A stretch of 64,000 bases of DNA from Pseudomonas sp. stari2 (GTDB taxonomy: Bacteria; Pseudomonadota; Gammaproteobacteria; Pseudomonadales; Pseudomonadaceae): positions 3,157,501-3,221,500 of the forward strand of contig NZ_CP099760.1 of the NCBI RefSeq assembly GCF_040760005.1. Direction: 5' to 3'. Shown piece by piece: positions 21,059-33,358 of this stretch. The stretch's first letter is position 1, and the number at the start of each line of letters is the position of its first letter. The notes below the pieces were generated by a model that was not told the DNA's origin, searched no databases, and saw only the letters and a list, made by a program, of their open reading frames with translations. The position numbers and the translations under genes were made by a program.

Positions 21059-21242
21059 GATGTGTCTCCGATTAATGCGCCGAGCTTACTAGAGCCCGAT
21101 GCGCGTCAGCAATCAGAAAATGCTATCGAAGGTACAAGACGTCCTCTATCGGTTGAGCCTTCGGCAAGCTATGACACACTCTGCCGTTTTCAGCGGTTCG
21201 AGGTTGAGTCGCGTCGAGGTTGGCATCAGGGGAGGGCAAGGC

Positions 21243-21707
21243 GTGAAGGTTGTGGATGTGCAAACAAGGTTTCATTTGCGACCGGCGACGCCCGATGACC
21301 TGGCGTTTACGCGAGAAATTACCTGCCAGAACATGCTCCGCTATTACATCAGCTACGATCTGCTGTGGCAGGACGAAGCTTTCGATATCGCGTGGGCCGG
21401 GCGCGAAAACTGGATGATCGAATGCGATGGCAGGCCAGTAGGCTATTTCAGCCTCAGTCGTGATGCCCGCGCTTTGTACATTCGCGAATTGCAGGTCTGC
21501 GGGGGATTTCAGGGACAAGGTGCAGGTTCCTGGGCGATCGATCAGGTTGTTGCAATTGCACACCTTGAGTGTCGCCCGGCATTGCGACTGACAGTGTTCA
21601 AGAACAATCCGGCGCAAAACCTGTATCGCAGAAAGGGAATGGTTGTGCAGGGCGAGGACGAGTGTTTCCTGAGGATGCATCTCGAATTCAGTACACGTGT
21701 GCTCTGA
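21243..21707 (+). CDS. GNAT-family N-acetyltransferase
   Basis: 154 aa from GTG at 21243, which has GGGGAGGGC just upstream; the frame stays open back to 21099 but the added 48 residues are not GNAT-like. The fold pattern is visible: FHLRPATPDDLAFTREI (strand 1/helix 1), the acetyl-CoA-binding strand and loop LYIRELQVCGGFQGQGAGSWAI, and the C-terminal FKNNPAQNLYRRKGMVVQGE. Substrate unknown. Located just before gacA and divergent from the DAHP synthase leader. Confidence 0.78.
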   Translation: MKVVDVQTRFHLRPATPDDLAFTREITCQNMLRYYISYDLLWQDEAFDIAWAGRENWMIECDGRPVGYFSLSRDARALYIRELQVCGGFQGQGAGSWAIDQVVAIAHLECRPALRLTVFKNNPAQNLYRRKGMVVQGEDECFLRMHLEFSTRVL

Positions 21708-21834
21708 AACGCACGGCCGGCAAGCCCTGAATGATGAATTGAAACTTTTTATATGCTGCTTGCCGCTAGGTCTGTCTGGCACTTTTTGCTAAGGTGTCCG
21801 GCATCCCAATAAGACCATATCGCGAGGTGTCTGC

Positions 21835-22476
21835 TTGATTAGGGTGCTAGTGGTCGATGACCATGATCTCGTTCGTACGGGCATTACTCGGATGCTGGCC
21901 GATATCGATGGCCTGCAAGTGGTTGGCCAGGCCGAGTCCGGGGAAGAATCCCTCATCAAGGCCCGTGAGCTGAAGCCAGACGTGGTGCTGATGGACGTCA
22001 AGATGCCTGGCATCGGCGGCCTGGAGGCCACGCGCAAACTGTTGCGCAGCCATCCGGACATCAAGGTGGTTGCAGTCACCGTGTGCGAAGAGGATCCGTT
22101 TCCTACCCGATTGCTGCAGGCGGGCGCCGCGGGTTATCTGACCAAGGGGGCCGGATTGCCGGAAATGGTACAGGCCATCCGCCTGGTCTTTGCCGGTCAG
22201 CGCTACATCAGTCCGCAAATTGCCCAGCAACTGGCGATCAAGTCCTTCCAGCCAACCAACGATTCTCCGTTCGATGCCTTGTCGGAGCGGGAAATCCAGA
22301 TTGCCTTGATGATTGTCGGGTGCCAGAAGGTGCAGATCATTTCCGACAAATTGTGCCTGTCGCCAAAAACCGTAAACACCTACCGTTACCGCATTTTCGA
22401 GAAGCTTTCGATCAGCAGTGATGTCGAGCTGACGCTTCTGGCAGTTCGTCACGGCATGGTTGATGCCAGCCTCTGA
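21835..22476 (+). CDS. gacA: Response regulator GacA
   Basis: 213 aa, receiver plus LuxR-type HTH. Phospho-acceptor Asp54 (VLMDVKMPG), acidic pair DD at 8-9, conserved Lys at the YLTKGA loop, and [14 protein letters not shown]...[17 protein letters not shown] as the DNA-binding helix. It controls transcription of the Rsm small RNAs in the GacS/GacA system for secondary metabolism and biofilm. Start codon is TTG with GAGGTG upstream, as known for Pseudomonas gacA. uvrC follows after 2 bases, so the two are co-transcribed. Confidence 0.97.
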   Translation: MIRVLVVDDHDLVRTGITRMLADIDGLQVVGQAESGEESLIKARELKPDVVLMDVKMPGIGGLEATRKLLRSHPDIKVVAVTVCEEDPFPTRLLQAGAAGYLTKGAGLPEMVQAIRLVFAGQRYISPQIAQQLAIKSFQPTNDSPFDALSEREIQIALMIVGCQKVQIISDKLCLSPKTVNTYRYRIFEKLSISSDVELTLLAVRHGMVDASL

Positions 22477-22478
22477 CC

Positions 22479-24302
22479 ATGACTGAAACATTCGATTCCG
22501 GCGCCTTCCTGTCGACTGTCAGTGGGCGGCCTGGCGTTTACCGCATGTTCGACAGCGATGCGCGTCTGCTGTACGTCGGCAAGGCCAAGAATCTGAAAAA
22601 GCGCCTGGCCAGTTACTTTCGGAAAACCGGGCTGGCGCCCAAAACCGCCGCGCTGGTCGGGCGAATCGCCCAGGTCGAAACGACCATTACCGCCAATGAA
22701 ACAGAAGCCCTGTTGCTTGAGCAAACACTGATCAAGGAGTGGCGGCCGCCGTACAACATCCTGTTGCGCGACGACAAGTCTTATCCGTATGTGTTTCTGT
22801 CTGACGGACAATTCCCTCGCCTGAGCATTCATCGCGGTGCCAAGAAGGCCAAGGGCAAGTACTTCGGGCCTTACCCGAGTGCCGGGGCAATCCGCGAAAG
22901 CCTCAGCCTTCTGCAAAAGGCATTCTTCGTGCGCCAGTGCGAAGACAGCTACTACAAGAACCGGACGCGTCCGTGCCTGCAGTACCAGATCAAGCGCTGC
23001 AAGGCTCCCTGTGTCGGGCTGGTAGAGCCCGAGGTGTACGCCGAAGACGTGCGGCACTCGGTGATGTTCCTCGAGGGGCGCAGTCATGCACTGACTAATG
23101 AACTGTCCACGGCGATGGAAGAGGCTGCAATCAACCTTGAGTTCGAACGTGCTGCCGAGCTTCGCGATCAGATTGCATTGCTACGTCGGGTCCAGGATCA
23201 GCAGAGCATGGAAGGCGGGACTGGCGATATCGATGTGATCGCAGCCTTTGTCAACCCCGGAGGCGCCTGCGTGCATTTGATCAGCGTGCGGGGAGGGCGG
23301 GTTCTGGGCAGCAAGAACTTTTTCCCGCAGGTCGGGATCGAGGAAGATGTTGCCGAAGTCATGGCTGCGTTTCTTGGCCAGTATTTCATCAGCAGCCCCG
23401 AGCGGGATTTGCCAAGTGAACTGATCGTCAACGTCGTTCATGAAGACTTTCCCACATTGATCGAAGCGATTCAGGAACTGCGCGGGCGCGAACTGTCCAT
23501 CAGTCATCGGGTTCGCGGTACGAGGGCGCGCTGGCAACAGCTGGCCGTGACCAATGCCGAACAGGCGCTGGGTGCGAGGCTAGCAAACCGCCAGCACGTT
23601 GCGGCCCGTTTCGAGGCGTTGGCCGAGGTGTTGAAGCTGGACGAGCCACCGCAGCGCCTGGAGTGCTACGACATCAGCCATTCCAGCGGCGAAGCGACCG
23701 TTGCGTCCTGTGTTGTGTTCGGGCCGGAAGGGGCAATCAAATCGGATTACCGCCGATACAACATTGAAGGCGTGACGGCGGGTGATGATTATGCCGCCAT
23801 GCACCAGGCGTTGACCCGGCGCTTCAGCAAGCTGAAGGACGGTGAGGGCAAGTTGCCGGACATTCTGTTGGTGGACGGCGGCAAAGGGCAGTTGTCGATG
23901 GCGCGTGATGTGCTCAACGAACTGGCTGTGCCGGACCTGATCCTGCTGGGCGTTGCAAAAGGCGCGACGCGCAAGGCAGGGTTCGAGACTTTGTATCTGA
24001 ATGATGCCGCGCATGAATTCACGTTGCGTGGCGACTCACCTGCGTTGCACCTGATTCAGCAGATTCGTGATGAAGCTCACCGCTTTGCAATCACCGGACA
24101 CCGTGCGCGTCGTGGCAAAACCCGTCGTACATCAACGCTGGAAGGCGTGGCGGGCGTAGGTCCGACCCGTCGCAGGGACTTGCTGAAACATTTTGGTGGA
24201 TTGCAGGAGCTGTCTCGTGCAAGCATCGAAGAGATCGCCAAAGCACCGGGGATCAGCAAAAAGCTAGCAGAGTCGATTTATGCAAACCTGCATAGTGAGT
24301 AG
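22479..24302 (+). CDS. uvrC: Excinuclease ABC subunit C
   Basis: 607 aa. Nucleotide excision repair: makes the two incisions with UvrB. N-terminal GIY-YIG ([10 protein letters not shown]...[14 protein letters not shown]), a UVR/UvrB-binding region, the RNase H-like C-terminal nuclease ([35 protein letters not shown]), and two helix-hairpin-helix motifs ([33 protein letters not shown]). ATG two bases after gacA's stop, as in other gamma-proteobacteria. Confidence 0.97.
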   Translation: MTETFDSGAFLSTVSGRPGVYRMFDSDARLLYVGKAKNLKKRLASYFRKTGLAPKTAALVGRIAQVETTITANETEALLLEQTLIKEWRPPYNILLRDDKSYPYVFLSDGQFPRLSIHRGAKKAKGKYFGPYPSAGAIRESLSLLQKAFFVRQCEDSYYKNRTRPCLQYQIKRCKAPCVGLVEPEVYAEDVRHSVMFLEGRSHALTNELSTAMEEAAINLEFERAAELRDQIALLRRVQDQQSMEGGTGDIDVIAAFVNPGGACVHLISVRGGRVLGSKNFFPQVGIEEDVAEVMAAFLGQYFISSPERDLPSELIVNVVHEDFPTLIEAIQELRGRELSISHRVRGTRARWQQLAVTNAEQALGARLANRQHVAARFEALAEVLKLDEPPQRLECYDISHSSGEATVASCVVFGPEGAIKSDYRRYNIEGVTAGDDYAAMHQALTRRFSKLKDGEGKLPDILLVDGGKGQLSMARDVLNELAVPDLILLGVAKGATRKAGFETLYLNDAAHEFTLRGDSPALHLIQQIRDEAHRFAITGHRARRGKTRRTSTLEGVAGVGPTRRRDLLKHFGGLQELSRASIEEIAKAPGISKKLAESIYANLHSE

Positions 24303-24334
24303 AATGCCCATTCACCTCGTAGCCAGTTGTGCCG

Positions 24335-24895
24335 ATGAATATCCCTAATCTGATTACCGTTCTCCGTGTCCTGCTCATCCCGATCTTCATTTTGCTGTTC
24401 TATCTGCCTTACCAGTGGAGTTATCTGGCCTCAAGTTCGGTCTTTGCCTTCGCGGCGGCAACGGACTGGCTGGATGGCTATCTGGCGCGACGACTGGAGC
24501 AAAGCACTCCGTTTGGAGCGTTTCTGGATCCTGTCGCTGACAAACTGATGGTTGCTGTTGCACTGGTGTTGCTGGTGCAAGAACACGGCAATCTGTGGCT
24601 CACGTTGCCGGCGGCCGTCATCATCGGTCGCGAGATCGTCGTTTCGGCGTTGCGTGAGTGGATGGCCGAACTTGGTGCGCGGGCTCATGTGGCTGTATCG
24701 AACCTGGGCAAATGGAAAACCGCTGCGCAAATGCTTGCACTGGTGATCCTTCTGGCTAACCCCAAGGTTTTCAGCTTCTGGGTTTTCATCGGTTACACGT
24801 TGCTGATGGTTTCTGCAGGCCTGACCTTGTGGTCGATGGTTCAATACCTTCGGGCTGCCTGGCCGCATCTGAAGACCGATGTTGAAAAGAAATAA
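24335..24895 (+). CDS. pgsA: CDP-diacylglycerol-glycerol-3-phosphate 3-phosphatidyltransferase
   Basis: 186-aa inner-membrane enzyme that makes phosphatidylglycerol phosphate. The CDP-alcohol phosphotransferase motif is seen as [27 protein letters not shown] (D..DG..AR...G..D..D). Four to five hydrophobic segments. ATG at 24335 ([16 protein letters not shown]) is preferred over the GTG two codons earlier. It follows uvrC by 32 bases and precedes the tRNA cluster. Confidence 0.96.
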   Translation: MNIPNLITVLRVLLIPIFILLFYLPYQWSYLASSSVFAFAAATDWLDGYLARRLEQSTPFGAFLDPVADKLMVAVALVLLVQEHGNLWLTLPAAVIIGREIVVSALREWMAELGARAHVAVSNLGKWKTAAQMLALVILLANPKVFSFWVFIGYTLLMVSAGLTLWSMVQYLRAAWPHLKTDVEKK

Positions 24896-24915
24896 AACTT
24901 TTTTGAATCAAAGGG

Positions 24916-24943
24916 TTGACGGCGCTTCTGATTTCTATAGAAT
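24916..24943 (+). promoter_or_regulatory. Sigma-70 promoter of the tRNA cluster
   Basis: -35 TTGACG (24916-24921) and -10 TAGAAT (24938-24943), 16-base spacer; followed 12 bases later by tRNA-Gly with a GC-rich stretch between, as in stringently controlled stable-RNA promoters. Confidence 0.6.
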
Positions 24944-24955
24944 GCGCCACACCAA

Positions 24956-25031
<76 letters not shown>

Positions 25032-25078
25032 AGTTTGTACAGCGTTTGTTGTTGCGCTACTGACAACAAAAGCTTTGA

Positions 25079-25152
25079 GGCCGAGTAGCAAAATGGTTAT
25101 GCAGCGGATTGCAAATCCGCCTACGCCGGTTCGATTCCGACCTCGGCCTCCA
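25079..25152 (+). tRNA. tRNA-Cys (GCA)
   Basis: 74 nt with CCA. Acceptor GGCCGAG/CTCGGCC, anticodon stem-loop GGATTGCAAATCC giving GCA, T-loop TTCGATT. Confidence 0.97.
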
Positions 25153-25346
25153 CTATAAATAAGCTCCGTAGATCCATGATTTACGGAGCTTTTTTTATTG
25201 CATTGTGCTGAAAGATTTAGTCTTTAAAAACGCCTTTGCCAACTTGCTTCACAGGGGAGTGATGTATATATTTCCCCCTCTGCTGTACGGGCACCAATCT
25301 GTCAGGATTGTGAACCGGCATCAGGGCAACGCAGTACCGCGCTACC

Positions 25347-25433
25347 GCCCGAATGGCGAAACTGGTAGACGCATGGGACTTAAAATCCCCCGCTCGTAAG
25401 GGCGTGCCGGTTCGATTCCGGCTTCGGGCACCA
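25347..25433 (+). tRNA. tRNA-Leu (UAA)
   Basis: 87 nt with CCA and a class II long variable arm (CGCTCGTAAGGGCG). Acceptor GCCCGAA/TTCGGGC, anticodon loop CTTAAAA giving TAA. Its 3' end borders an integrase relic, so it was probably the integration target. Confidence 0.97.
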
Positions 25434-25441
25434 TAAATATC

Positions 25442-25486
25442 AAGGGCTTGCATGACATACCTCATGCAAGCCCTTAGTTCTTTTTT
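25442..25486 (+). terminator. Terminator of the tRNA cluster
   Basis: 14-bp perfect stem AAGGGCTTGCATGA / TCATGCAAGCCCTT with a six-base loop, then TTCTTTTTT. Confidence 0.9.
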
Positions 25487-25525
25487 CGCAATCAAAAAAT
25501 TTTTTCCGCAATTCGTGACTGTCAG

Positions 25526-25990
25526 TCAATTCGTAGGGGTAACCTTCATCTCCTTGCCCATTCGAATGTACTGTTCTGTCATCCCAACGGTTGTATGCCC
25601 TGGCTGGTCCCGAGCTTCTCGGATGCTCCCTGTTGACTCCTCCTTATCCGTCGCCGCTTTTGCTCTTAGGTCGTGCATCTGAAATTCTGCTTTTGGAATT
25701 CCGGCTGCTTCCCTGGCGTCATCAAACGGCTTTCTGAGCATGTTGGTCGTCATTGGCTGCCCAGAGTCGGTAACTACCAGACGTGTTGATCTGATTTTGT
25801 GTCCAGCCTTTCGTGTCATGATTCGATCGATTACGACTTTGAGCTCACCAATGATCTCGATCCTTCGTTTAGCCCCAGTCTTGCCTTGCTGAACGGAGAG
25901 CTTTCTGTCTTTTATATCTCGCTCATCCATTTTCAATGTGTCTGCGATCCTCTGGCCTGTTAGGTAGAACAGGTCCAAAGCGTCCCTCAA
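25526..25990 (-). pseudogene. Tyrosine recombinase (integrase) C-terminal fragment
   Basis: 154 codons covering only the catalytic half of a phage-type integrase. Recognisable: LTGQRIADTLKM (first catalytic Arg), LVVTDSGQPMTTNML, FQMHDLRAKAATD (HxxR), and TEQYIRM (nucleophile Tyr); the usual LGH box reads PGHTTVGM. The N-terminal arm-binding and core-binding domains are absent: the frame is closed upstream and IS sequence begins within about 25 bases. It points toward tRNA-Leu, as integrases of tRNA-targeted islands do. Probably inactive. Confidence 0.75.
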
Positions 25991-25999
25991 TGGGTGTGG

Positions 26000-27044
<1,045 letters not shown>

Positions 27045-27115
27045 TGACGTGCAAAGGGTTTGACCTCTCACCGCCAAGGACGTTCTTTTATGCAAGCTTT
27101 GCACAAGTCAGCGGA

Positions 27116-27346
27116 TCACCTGAAGCGTGGCAGCGGCCGGTCTACAGGTTTGAGCGATGACAGGGTGCTGCGAATCAGCGGAGCATCTTTTTCGATGTCG
27201 TTCAAACGATCGCGAATGCGCAGGGCGGTCGGGTGCCCGCCTTGATGATCGACCCAGTCGGCGATCTCTTTACAGGCCGCCGCGAGGCGCGCCTCCCGGG
27301 CATCGAGCAAGGTGAGGAGAGTGGTGATGGACTCTCTTTCGGACAT
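27116..27346 (-). CDS. Small conserved-looking protein, function unknown
   Basis: 76 aa beginning MSERESITTLLTLLDAREAR; GGAGGT six bases before ATG makes translation credible. Predicted mostly alpha-helical and charged, with ARLAAACKEIADWVDHQGG in the middle. No recognised domain. It lies in the accessory relic downstream of tRNA-Leu, so it may be prophage-derived. Confidence 0.55.
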   Translation of the reverse strand: MSERESITTLLTLLDAREARLAAACKEIADWVDHQGGHPTALRIRDRLNDIEKDAPLIRSTLSSLKPVDRPLPRFR

Positions 27347-27466
27347 GGAACACCTCCGTTCAACAAACCGCTCTGTGGCAGCAAAAAGCCCGCGAAGCGC
27401 GAGCTCTCTGCCGTTGGGGCGCTGCTCCTTCAGCTGATTTGAGTATAGACCCGTAAATGACAGCTA

Positions 27467-27718
27467 TCAGCCCGAAGACTCGCTGGCCGTCACCCGCGAG
27501 CTGGCGGCATTCAGTCGCTGGCATTCTCGCCGGGCATCCTCTTCCAGATCGTAGCCATCTCCGATGAAACCGCCGGTTCGCGTGTCATTGATGCGATACC
27601 AACTGATGGCCTCGGCGGGTTCGTGGAGACTTTCTCCTGCGCGGCGACCGTGAATGATGATCTTGTTGCAACACTTCACGACGAATATGTCTTCCATGGC
27701 GCACCGCAGCTGATTCAT
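27467..27718 (-). CDS. Small hypothetical protein
   Basis: 83 aa (76 if it starts at the internal ATG at 27697, MEDIFVVKCC). Contains KIIIHGRRAGESLHEP and a YRINDTRTGGFIGDGYDLEED segment. Neither start has a strong ribosome site. No family recognised; coding nature inferred from composition and a clean open frame on the same strand as its neighbour. Confidence 0.45.
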   Translation of the reverse strand: MNQLRCAMEDIFVVKCCNKIIIHGRRAGESLHEPAEAISWYRINDTRTGGFIGDGYDLEEDARRECQRLNAASSRVTASESSG

Positions 27719-27767
27719 ATCAGATCAACTATAGAAGCCCTGACAAATCGTGCAAAAAATAGTCAGG

Positions 27768-29405
27768 TCAGTTCGTCGGTTGAAGTATCCACCCCGAACG
27801 ATGCCAGTTCAGAGAGTGAGTCGGTTGCAGCGCCTTGAGGAAGTCCTGGTCGTGCGAAACGGCAACTATTGCCCCTGGAAATGTCTGCAAGGCTCGCTCG
27901 AAAGCTTCCACCGAGGGTATGTCCAGATGATTGGTCGGTTCGTCCAGCAACAGCAACTGCGCGGGGTCTGCTCTCCACAATGCCAGCGCCAGTGCGGCTT
28001 TCAGACGTTCGCCACCGCTCAATGAAGCGCAACATCCTGTGGCGCGACGAGCATCCAGTTGCAGGTGAGCGAGGTTGCTGCGCAGCGTGCCTTCGTCCAC
28101 GGTCACCCCCTGCATCATCAACTGTTCGATGATCGAGCGCGGATCGTCCAGTTGAGCCAATTGTTGATCAAGAAACGCGAATGACACGTGAGTCGCGGCG
28201 ACCCCGTCGACAGGCGCCAGTTGGCCGGCGAGCACCTTCAGCAGGGTTGATTTCCCGCACCCGTTGGGGCCGCTGATAGCGATTCGCATCGGCCCATGGA
28301 TCGTCAAGCTCAGGCGGCTCGTCGCCGCTTCGTGCGGCAGCCACGGCAGCCTGGCTTCAATTAGCGTGCAGACCTGGCGGTTGCTCGGCACGGTGCTTCC
28401 GGGCAAGTTGACCAGCACGCTGTCTTCTGGCTGCACCTTGGCGAAGGCCTCCCGAACCCGGGAATCGAGCTCGGCCTTGCGTGCCTGATGACTCTGTCGG
28501 ACATGCCCCATGATTTCCCGGGCGGCGCCTTTGATCGCAACATATTCGAAACTGGCAATGTTGGCGGTCTCGGCTTTGCGTCGGGAGTTGGATGCGTGGC
28601 GTTGTATCGCGTCGTGTTCGTGCCGCAACCGCCCGCGTTCGCGCTGGCGTTCGCTTCGGGCTTGATCAAGGCGTGCTTGTGCCGCCGCTTGATGGATCCG
28701 CTGATGCTCACGGAATGCCGAGTAATTGCCTCCGAAGTCATTTGCCACAGCTCCATTGAGTTCGATAATCCGTTGCATGCCATCGAGCAATTGGCGGTCA
28801 TGGCTGACAACGATCAGCCCGCTGTTCCATCGTTCCAGTGCGGTCATCAGCCATCGCCTCCCACCTTTGTCCAGGTGATTGGTCGGCTCATCAAGGATCA
28901 GCAACGGTGCCTGGCTCAAAAAGGCGCCAATCAGCGCGATACGGGCTTGCTGGCCTTCACTCAGTTTTTCGGTCAAGTCAGAGGGCTCAACGCCGCTCAG
29001 CCCGGCCTCATCGAGAAATCGCGCCAAGCGATCAGGCAAATCCCATTGTTCGCCAATGAGGTCGAAATCTTCGGCCGATCCGTTACCTTGATTCAATCGA
29101 TCCAGTGCCTGAAGAATGGCTGCACTGCCCGTGGTCTCTGCGACTGTCTGGCCTCGCACCGAGACACGGTTTTGCGCCACATAAGTTGTCGCCACCGTGC
29201 GGGTCACAGTTCCTTCAGTTGGCTGCAAATGCCCGGCAATCAAACGCGCCAATACGCTTTTGCCGACACCATTGCGTCCGACGATGGCGGTTGGCGTTTG
29301 ATTGAACTTCAAATTGAGTGCATCGAAAATCGTCTCGCCATCGGCGAACTGGAAACCCAGCTGATTCAGGGATACGAGGGCAGGCGTACGCGAGACGTGA
29401 GTCAT
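27768..29405 (-). CDS. ABC-F family ATPase
   Basis: 545 aa with two ATP-binding cassettes and no membrane domain. Walker A GRNGVGKS and GPNGCGKS, signature LSEGQQAR and LSGGERLK, Walker B LLILDEPTNHLD and LLLLDEPTNHLD. The linker between them (about 225-330) is long, basic and helical (RLDQARSERQRERGRLRHEHD), the part that in ABC-F proteins reaches into the ribosome. Members act in translation or protect ribosomes from antibiotics; which applies here is unknown. ATG at 29405 has GGAGGT four bases upstream. Confidence 0.88.
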   Translation of the reverse strand: MTHVSRTPALVSLNQLGFQFADGETIFDALNLKFNQTPTAIVGRNGVGKSVLARLIAGHLQPTEGTVTRTVATTYVAQNRVSVRGQTVAETTGSAAILQALDRLNQGNGSAEDFDLIGEQWDLPDRLARFLDEAGLSGVEPSDLTEKLSEGQQARIALIGAFLSQAPLLILDEPTNHLDKGGRRWLMTALERWNSGLIVVSHDRQLLDGMQRIIELNGAVANDFGGNYSAFREHQRIHQAAAQARLDQARSERQRERGRLRHEHDAIQRHASNSRRKAETANIASFEYVAIKGAAREIMGHVRQSHQARKAELDSRVREAFAKVQPEDSVLVNLPGSTVPSNRQVCTLIEARLPWLPHEAATSRLSLTIHGPMRIAISGPNGCGKSTLLKVLAGQLAPVDGVAATHVSFAFLDQQLAQLDDPRSIIEQLMMQGVTVDEGTLRSNLAHLQLDARRATGCCASLSGGERLKAALALALWRADPAQLLLLDEPTNHLDIPSVEAFERALQTFPGAIVAVSHDQDFLKALQPTHSLNWHRSGWILQPTN

Positions 29406-29548
29406 CGGCACCTCCAAAAAATGTCGGGAACACTGACAAGCGCCTTTGAAGGCGTGTCGCGATTACATTTTTGAAGGCTTAGTTGTTCACTTCTGCGGTC
29501 GTCCTTGGGAGGGGAAGCTCGTTAGTCTAGTCGAGACCTCCGACGGCT

Positions 29549-30577
29549 TCAAGCCATGTCAGACATGCGCTCAAGGAATAACGCCAGGGCCACTTCCTCC
29601 TTGCGCAGACCTTTGCGGATCCTCGGCTTTGGCAGATCCGCCAGCGCGCCCAGCATGAAATGCTCCACCACGGCCGGGTGGATATAGCATTTGCGGCACA
29701 CTGCTGGCGTATTGCCCAGTTGTCGCGCTACACCTTTGACCATCTCCACCACATGCCGCTTGGCTTCGGCTTCCGATTCCCATTGCAACTCCCGCAGCAC
29801 CGACAGGGCGAGGGCGCTGCCAGCCCAGGTCCGGTAGTCCTTGGCGGTGAAGTCCGCGCCGGTCAGGGTTTGCAGGTAAGAGTTGACGTCGGAGGAACTG
29901 ACGGTGTGCCGCTCACCGTGTTCATCCACGTACTGGAACAGGTTCTGCCCCGGGATTTCCAGGCAGCGCTTGATAATCCGCGCCAGGCGCCGGTCTTTCA
30001 CGGTGATTTGATGCTCGATACCGCTCTTTCCGCGAAACTGGAACAGGATCGCGCTGCCATTGATCTCGACATGCCGATTGCGCAGAGTAGTCAGCCCATA
30101 GGATTTATTGTCTCGTGCGTATTGAGTATTGCCGACGCGGATCAGCGTGGCATCAAGCAAAGTAATCACCGTGGCCATGACTTTGTCGCGGCTGAACCCC
30201 GGTGCGTCCAGCAGCACTTCCAGTTGTTTGCGCAGCTTCGGCAGCGCCATGCCGAACTCGCGCAGTCGCGAGTATTTGTCGGCATCGCGGACTTCGCGCC
30301 AGCGTGGGTGATAGCGGTATTGTTTGCGCCCGCGAGCATCGCGGCCGGTGGCTTGCAGATGGCCGCGAGAGTCCGCGCAGATCCACACATCGGTGTAGGC
30401 CGGCGGCACAGCCAACGCATTGATGCGTTTGATTTCGTCAGGATCGCGGATGCGCTGGCCAGTTGCGTCGAAGTAGCAGAACTTGCCGCGCAGCTTTTTG
30501 CGGGTGAGTCCCGGCTGGGTGTCATCGACGTAATGCAGGTTCGAAGGCAACACATCGGTCAGCGCTGTATCGGGCAT
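29549..30577 (-). CDS. DNA topoisomerase IB (eukaryotic-like)
   Basis: 342 aa, poxvirus-type type IB enzyme relaxing supercoils by a 3'-phosphotyrosyl intermediate. Evidence: N-terminal GLTRKKLRGKFCYFDATGQRI, IRVGNTQYARDNKSYGLTTLR and FRGKSGIEHQI (catalytic Arg/Lys regions), DYRTWAGSALAL, and VCRKCYIHPAVVEHF with the nucleophilic Tyr. Start at 30577 has AGGAA upstream; 16 further in-frame residues are possible. Stands alone between modC and the ABC-F gene. Confidence 0.9.
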   Translation of the reverse strand: MPDTALTDVLPSNLHYVDDTQPGLTRKKLRGKFCYFDATGQRIRDPDEIKRINALAVPPAYTDVWICADSRGHLQATGRDARGRKQYRYHPRWREVRDADKYSRLREFGMALPKLRKQLEVLLDAPGFSRDKVMATVITLLDATLIRVGNTQYARDNKSYGLTTLRNRHVEINGSAILFQFRGKSGIEHQITVKDRRLARIIKRCLEIPGQNLFQYVDEHGERHTVSSSDVNSYLQTLTGADFTAKDYRTWAGSALALSVLRELQWESEAEAKRHVVEMVKGVARQLGNTPAVCRKCYIHPAVVEHFMLGALADLPKPRIRKGLRKEEVALALFLERMSDMA

Positions 30578-30649
30578 GGCGGGGTTCCTGGGCGGCAATC
30601 GGGCTGTTACAGCGATTGACCGCATGCCATGGCAGTCGTGCCGACCGAT

Positions 30650-31729
30650 TTAAGCCAGCACCGCGACGGCCTTGATCTGCGCCCATAATTGTTGACCGGC
30701 ATGCACGCCCAACTGGTCCCGCGAATACCGGGTGATTCTTGCCAGCAGCGGCGTACCACCCGCATCGAGGCGAATCAGCACATGAGCGGCATTGTCGGCG
30801 GGCATTTCGCTGACCACCGTTACCGGCAGTCGATTGAGGATGCTGCTCTGCTCGGTGTTTTGCAGGGTCAGGCTGATATCGCGAGCCTGCACTTTGCAGC
30901 GCAGCGTCTGACCAATCTCCATGGGGGAGTGAGTCACGCGAATGCTCAACTTCGTGCTGGGCAATTGCAGGCATAGCAATTGGTAGTGGTGATCGTAGGA
31001 AATGACCTGGCCCTCAATCACCACACCTGCGTCATCGCCCATTGCCAGTGGCAAATCGAGGCGCGCCAGGGTTTCACCAATCGGACCACTCGCCAGCGCT
31101 TTGCCGTCGTCGAGCAGTACCAGATGATCGGCCAGGCGCGCGACTTCGTCCTGGGCGTGACTGACATACAGAACCGGGATATCGAGTTCGTCGTGAAGCC
31201 GTTGCAGGTAAGGCAGGATTTCGCTTTTACGTTGACTGTCGAGGGCCGCGAGCGGCTCGTCCATCAGCAACAGTTTCGGACTGGTCAAAAGCGCCCGGGC
31301 GATGCCGACGCGCTGTCGCTCTCCGCCGGACAGATGCTGCGGATTACGCTCGAGCAAATGGCCGATTCCCAACAGTTCAGTGGCTTGCGCCATGTCGACC
31401 CGGCGCTGATTCCTGGCAATCCGCTTGAGTCCGAATTGCAGGTTGGCCAGCACCGAGAGGTGCGGAAACAGGCTCGCTTCCTGAAAAACATAGCCGAGTG
31501 CACGTTTATGTGGCGGGACAAAGACGCCTTTCTCGCTGTCCTGCCAGATTTCGTCGTTGATTTGCACAAAGGCGTGCGAAGCCCGTTCAAGTCCGGCAAT
31601 GCAACGCAGGCAGGTGGTCTTGCCGGAACCCGATTGCCCGAACAACGCGGTCACGCCGCGACCGGGCAAGTGCAGGTCGACATCCAGGCCGAAGCCGGGG
31701 TAAGCGAGTTTCAAGCGTGCTTCAATCAT
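30650..31729 (-). CDS. modC: Molybdate ABC importer ATPase ModC
   Basis: 359 aa. ABC ATPase with Walker A GQSGSGKT, signature [13 protein letters not shown], Walker [13 protein letters not shown], plus a C-terminal molybdate-binding (TOBE/mop) region (LGLQ-type; residues about 290-355). The family's QRxxDxxx loop [16 protein letters not shown] is typical ModC. Third gene of modABC, 3 bases after modB. Confidence 0.95.
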   Translation of the reverse strand: MIEARLKLAYPGFGLDVDLHLPGRGVTALFGQSGSGKTTCLRCIAGLERASHAFVQINDEIWQDSEKGVFVPPHKRALGYVFQEASLFPHLSVLANLQFGLKRIARNQRRVDMAQATELLGIGHLLERNPQHLSGGERQRVGIARALLTSPKLLLMDEPLAALDSQRKSEILPYLQRLHDELDIPVLYVSHAQDEVARLADHLVLLDDGKALASGPIGETLARLDLPLAMGDDAGVVIEGQVISYDHHYQLLCLQLPSTKLSIRVTHSPMEIGQTLRCKVQARDISLTLQNTEQSSILNRLPVTVVSEMPADNAAHVLIRLDAGGTPLLARITRYSRDQLGVHAGQQLWAQIKAVAVLA

Positions 31730-31732
31730 CGA

Positions 31733-32413
31733 TCAACCCCAGCCTGCGCGCGACTTGCGGCTGGAATAGAGCGCCAGCAACACCAAAAACGAAAACACCA
31801 GCATCGCACCGGCAAGCCAATGCGCTTGTGAGTATTCCATGGCTTCGACGTGGTCGTAGATTTGTACCGAGACCACCCGGGTCTTGTCGGGAATGTTGCC
31901 GCCGATCATCAGTACAACGCCGAACTCACCGACGGTATGGGCGAAACCCAGGATCGCCGCCGTAATGAAGCCGGGACGTGCGAGCGGCAGGATGACGCTG
32001 AAAAAAGTGTCCCAGGGATTGGCGCGCAATGTCGCGGCCACTTCCAGTGGGCGAGTGCCGATGGCGGAGAAGGCGTTTTGCAACGGCTGCACCACAAAGG
32101 GCATGGAATAGAGCACCGAACCGATCACCAGCCCGGTGAAACTGAACGTAAGCGTACCGAGCCCAAGCCATTGGGTGAAATGACCCAGAAAGCCATTGGG
32201 GCCTAGCGCGAGCAACAGATAAAAGCCGATAACGGTCGGCGGCAACACTAGGGGCAGGGCGACAATCGCCCCGATGGGGCCGCGCAACCAGGATTGGCTG
32301 CGCGACAACCACAGGGCAATTGGAGTACCAATCACCAGCAGGATCGCGGTGGTCAGGGACGCCAGTTTCAGGGTCAGCCAGATCGCCGCGAAATCGGCAC
32401 TCGTCAGCGACAT
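31733..32413 (-). CDS. modB: Molybdate ABC importer permease ModB
   Basis: 226 aa, about five membrane spans, with the ModB motif [15 protein letters not shown] and the cytoplasmic loop [25 protein letters not shown] that docks ModC. Its start ATG abuts the end of modA, indicating translational coupling. Confidence 0.95.
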   Translation of the reverse strand: MSLTSADFAAIWLTLKLASLTTAILLVIGTPIALWLSRSQSWLRGPIGAIVALPLVLPPTVIGFYLLLALGPNGFLGHFTQWLGLGTLTFSFTGLVIGSVLYSMPFVVQPLQNAFSAIGTRPLEVAATLRANPWDTFFSVILPLARPGFITAAILGFAHTVGEFGVVLMIGGNIPDKTRVVSVQIYDHVEAMEYSQAHWLAGAMLVFSFLVLLALYSSRKSRAGWG

Positions 32414-33310
<897 letters not shown>

Positions 33311-33358
33311 TCAGGCGGGCAGGTGAGGGGATGAAATCCTTCACCCATGCCTCATGTA

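Noticed and set aside
21123..21782. 219-codon open frame opposite the GNAT gene
   Set aside because: GNAT motifs on the plus strand are clear; the antisense frame shows none.
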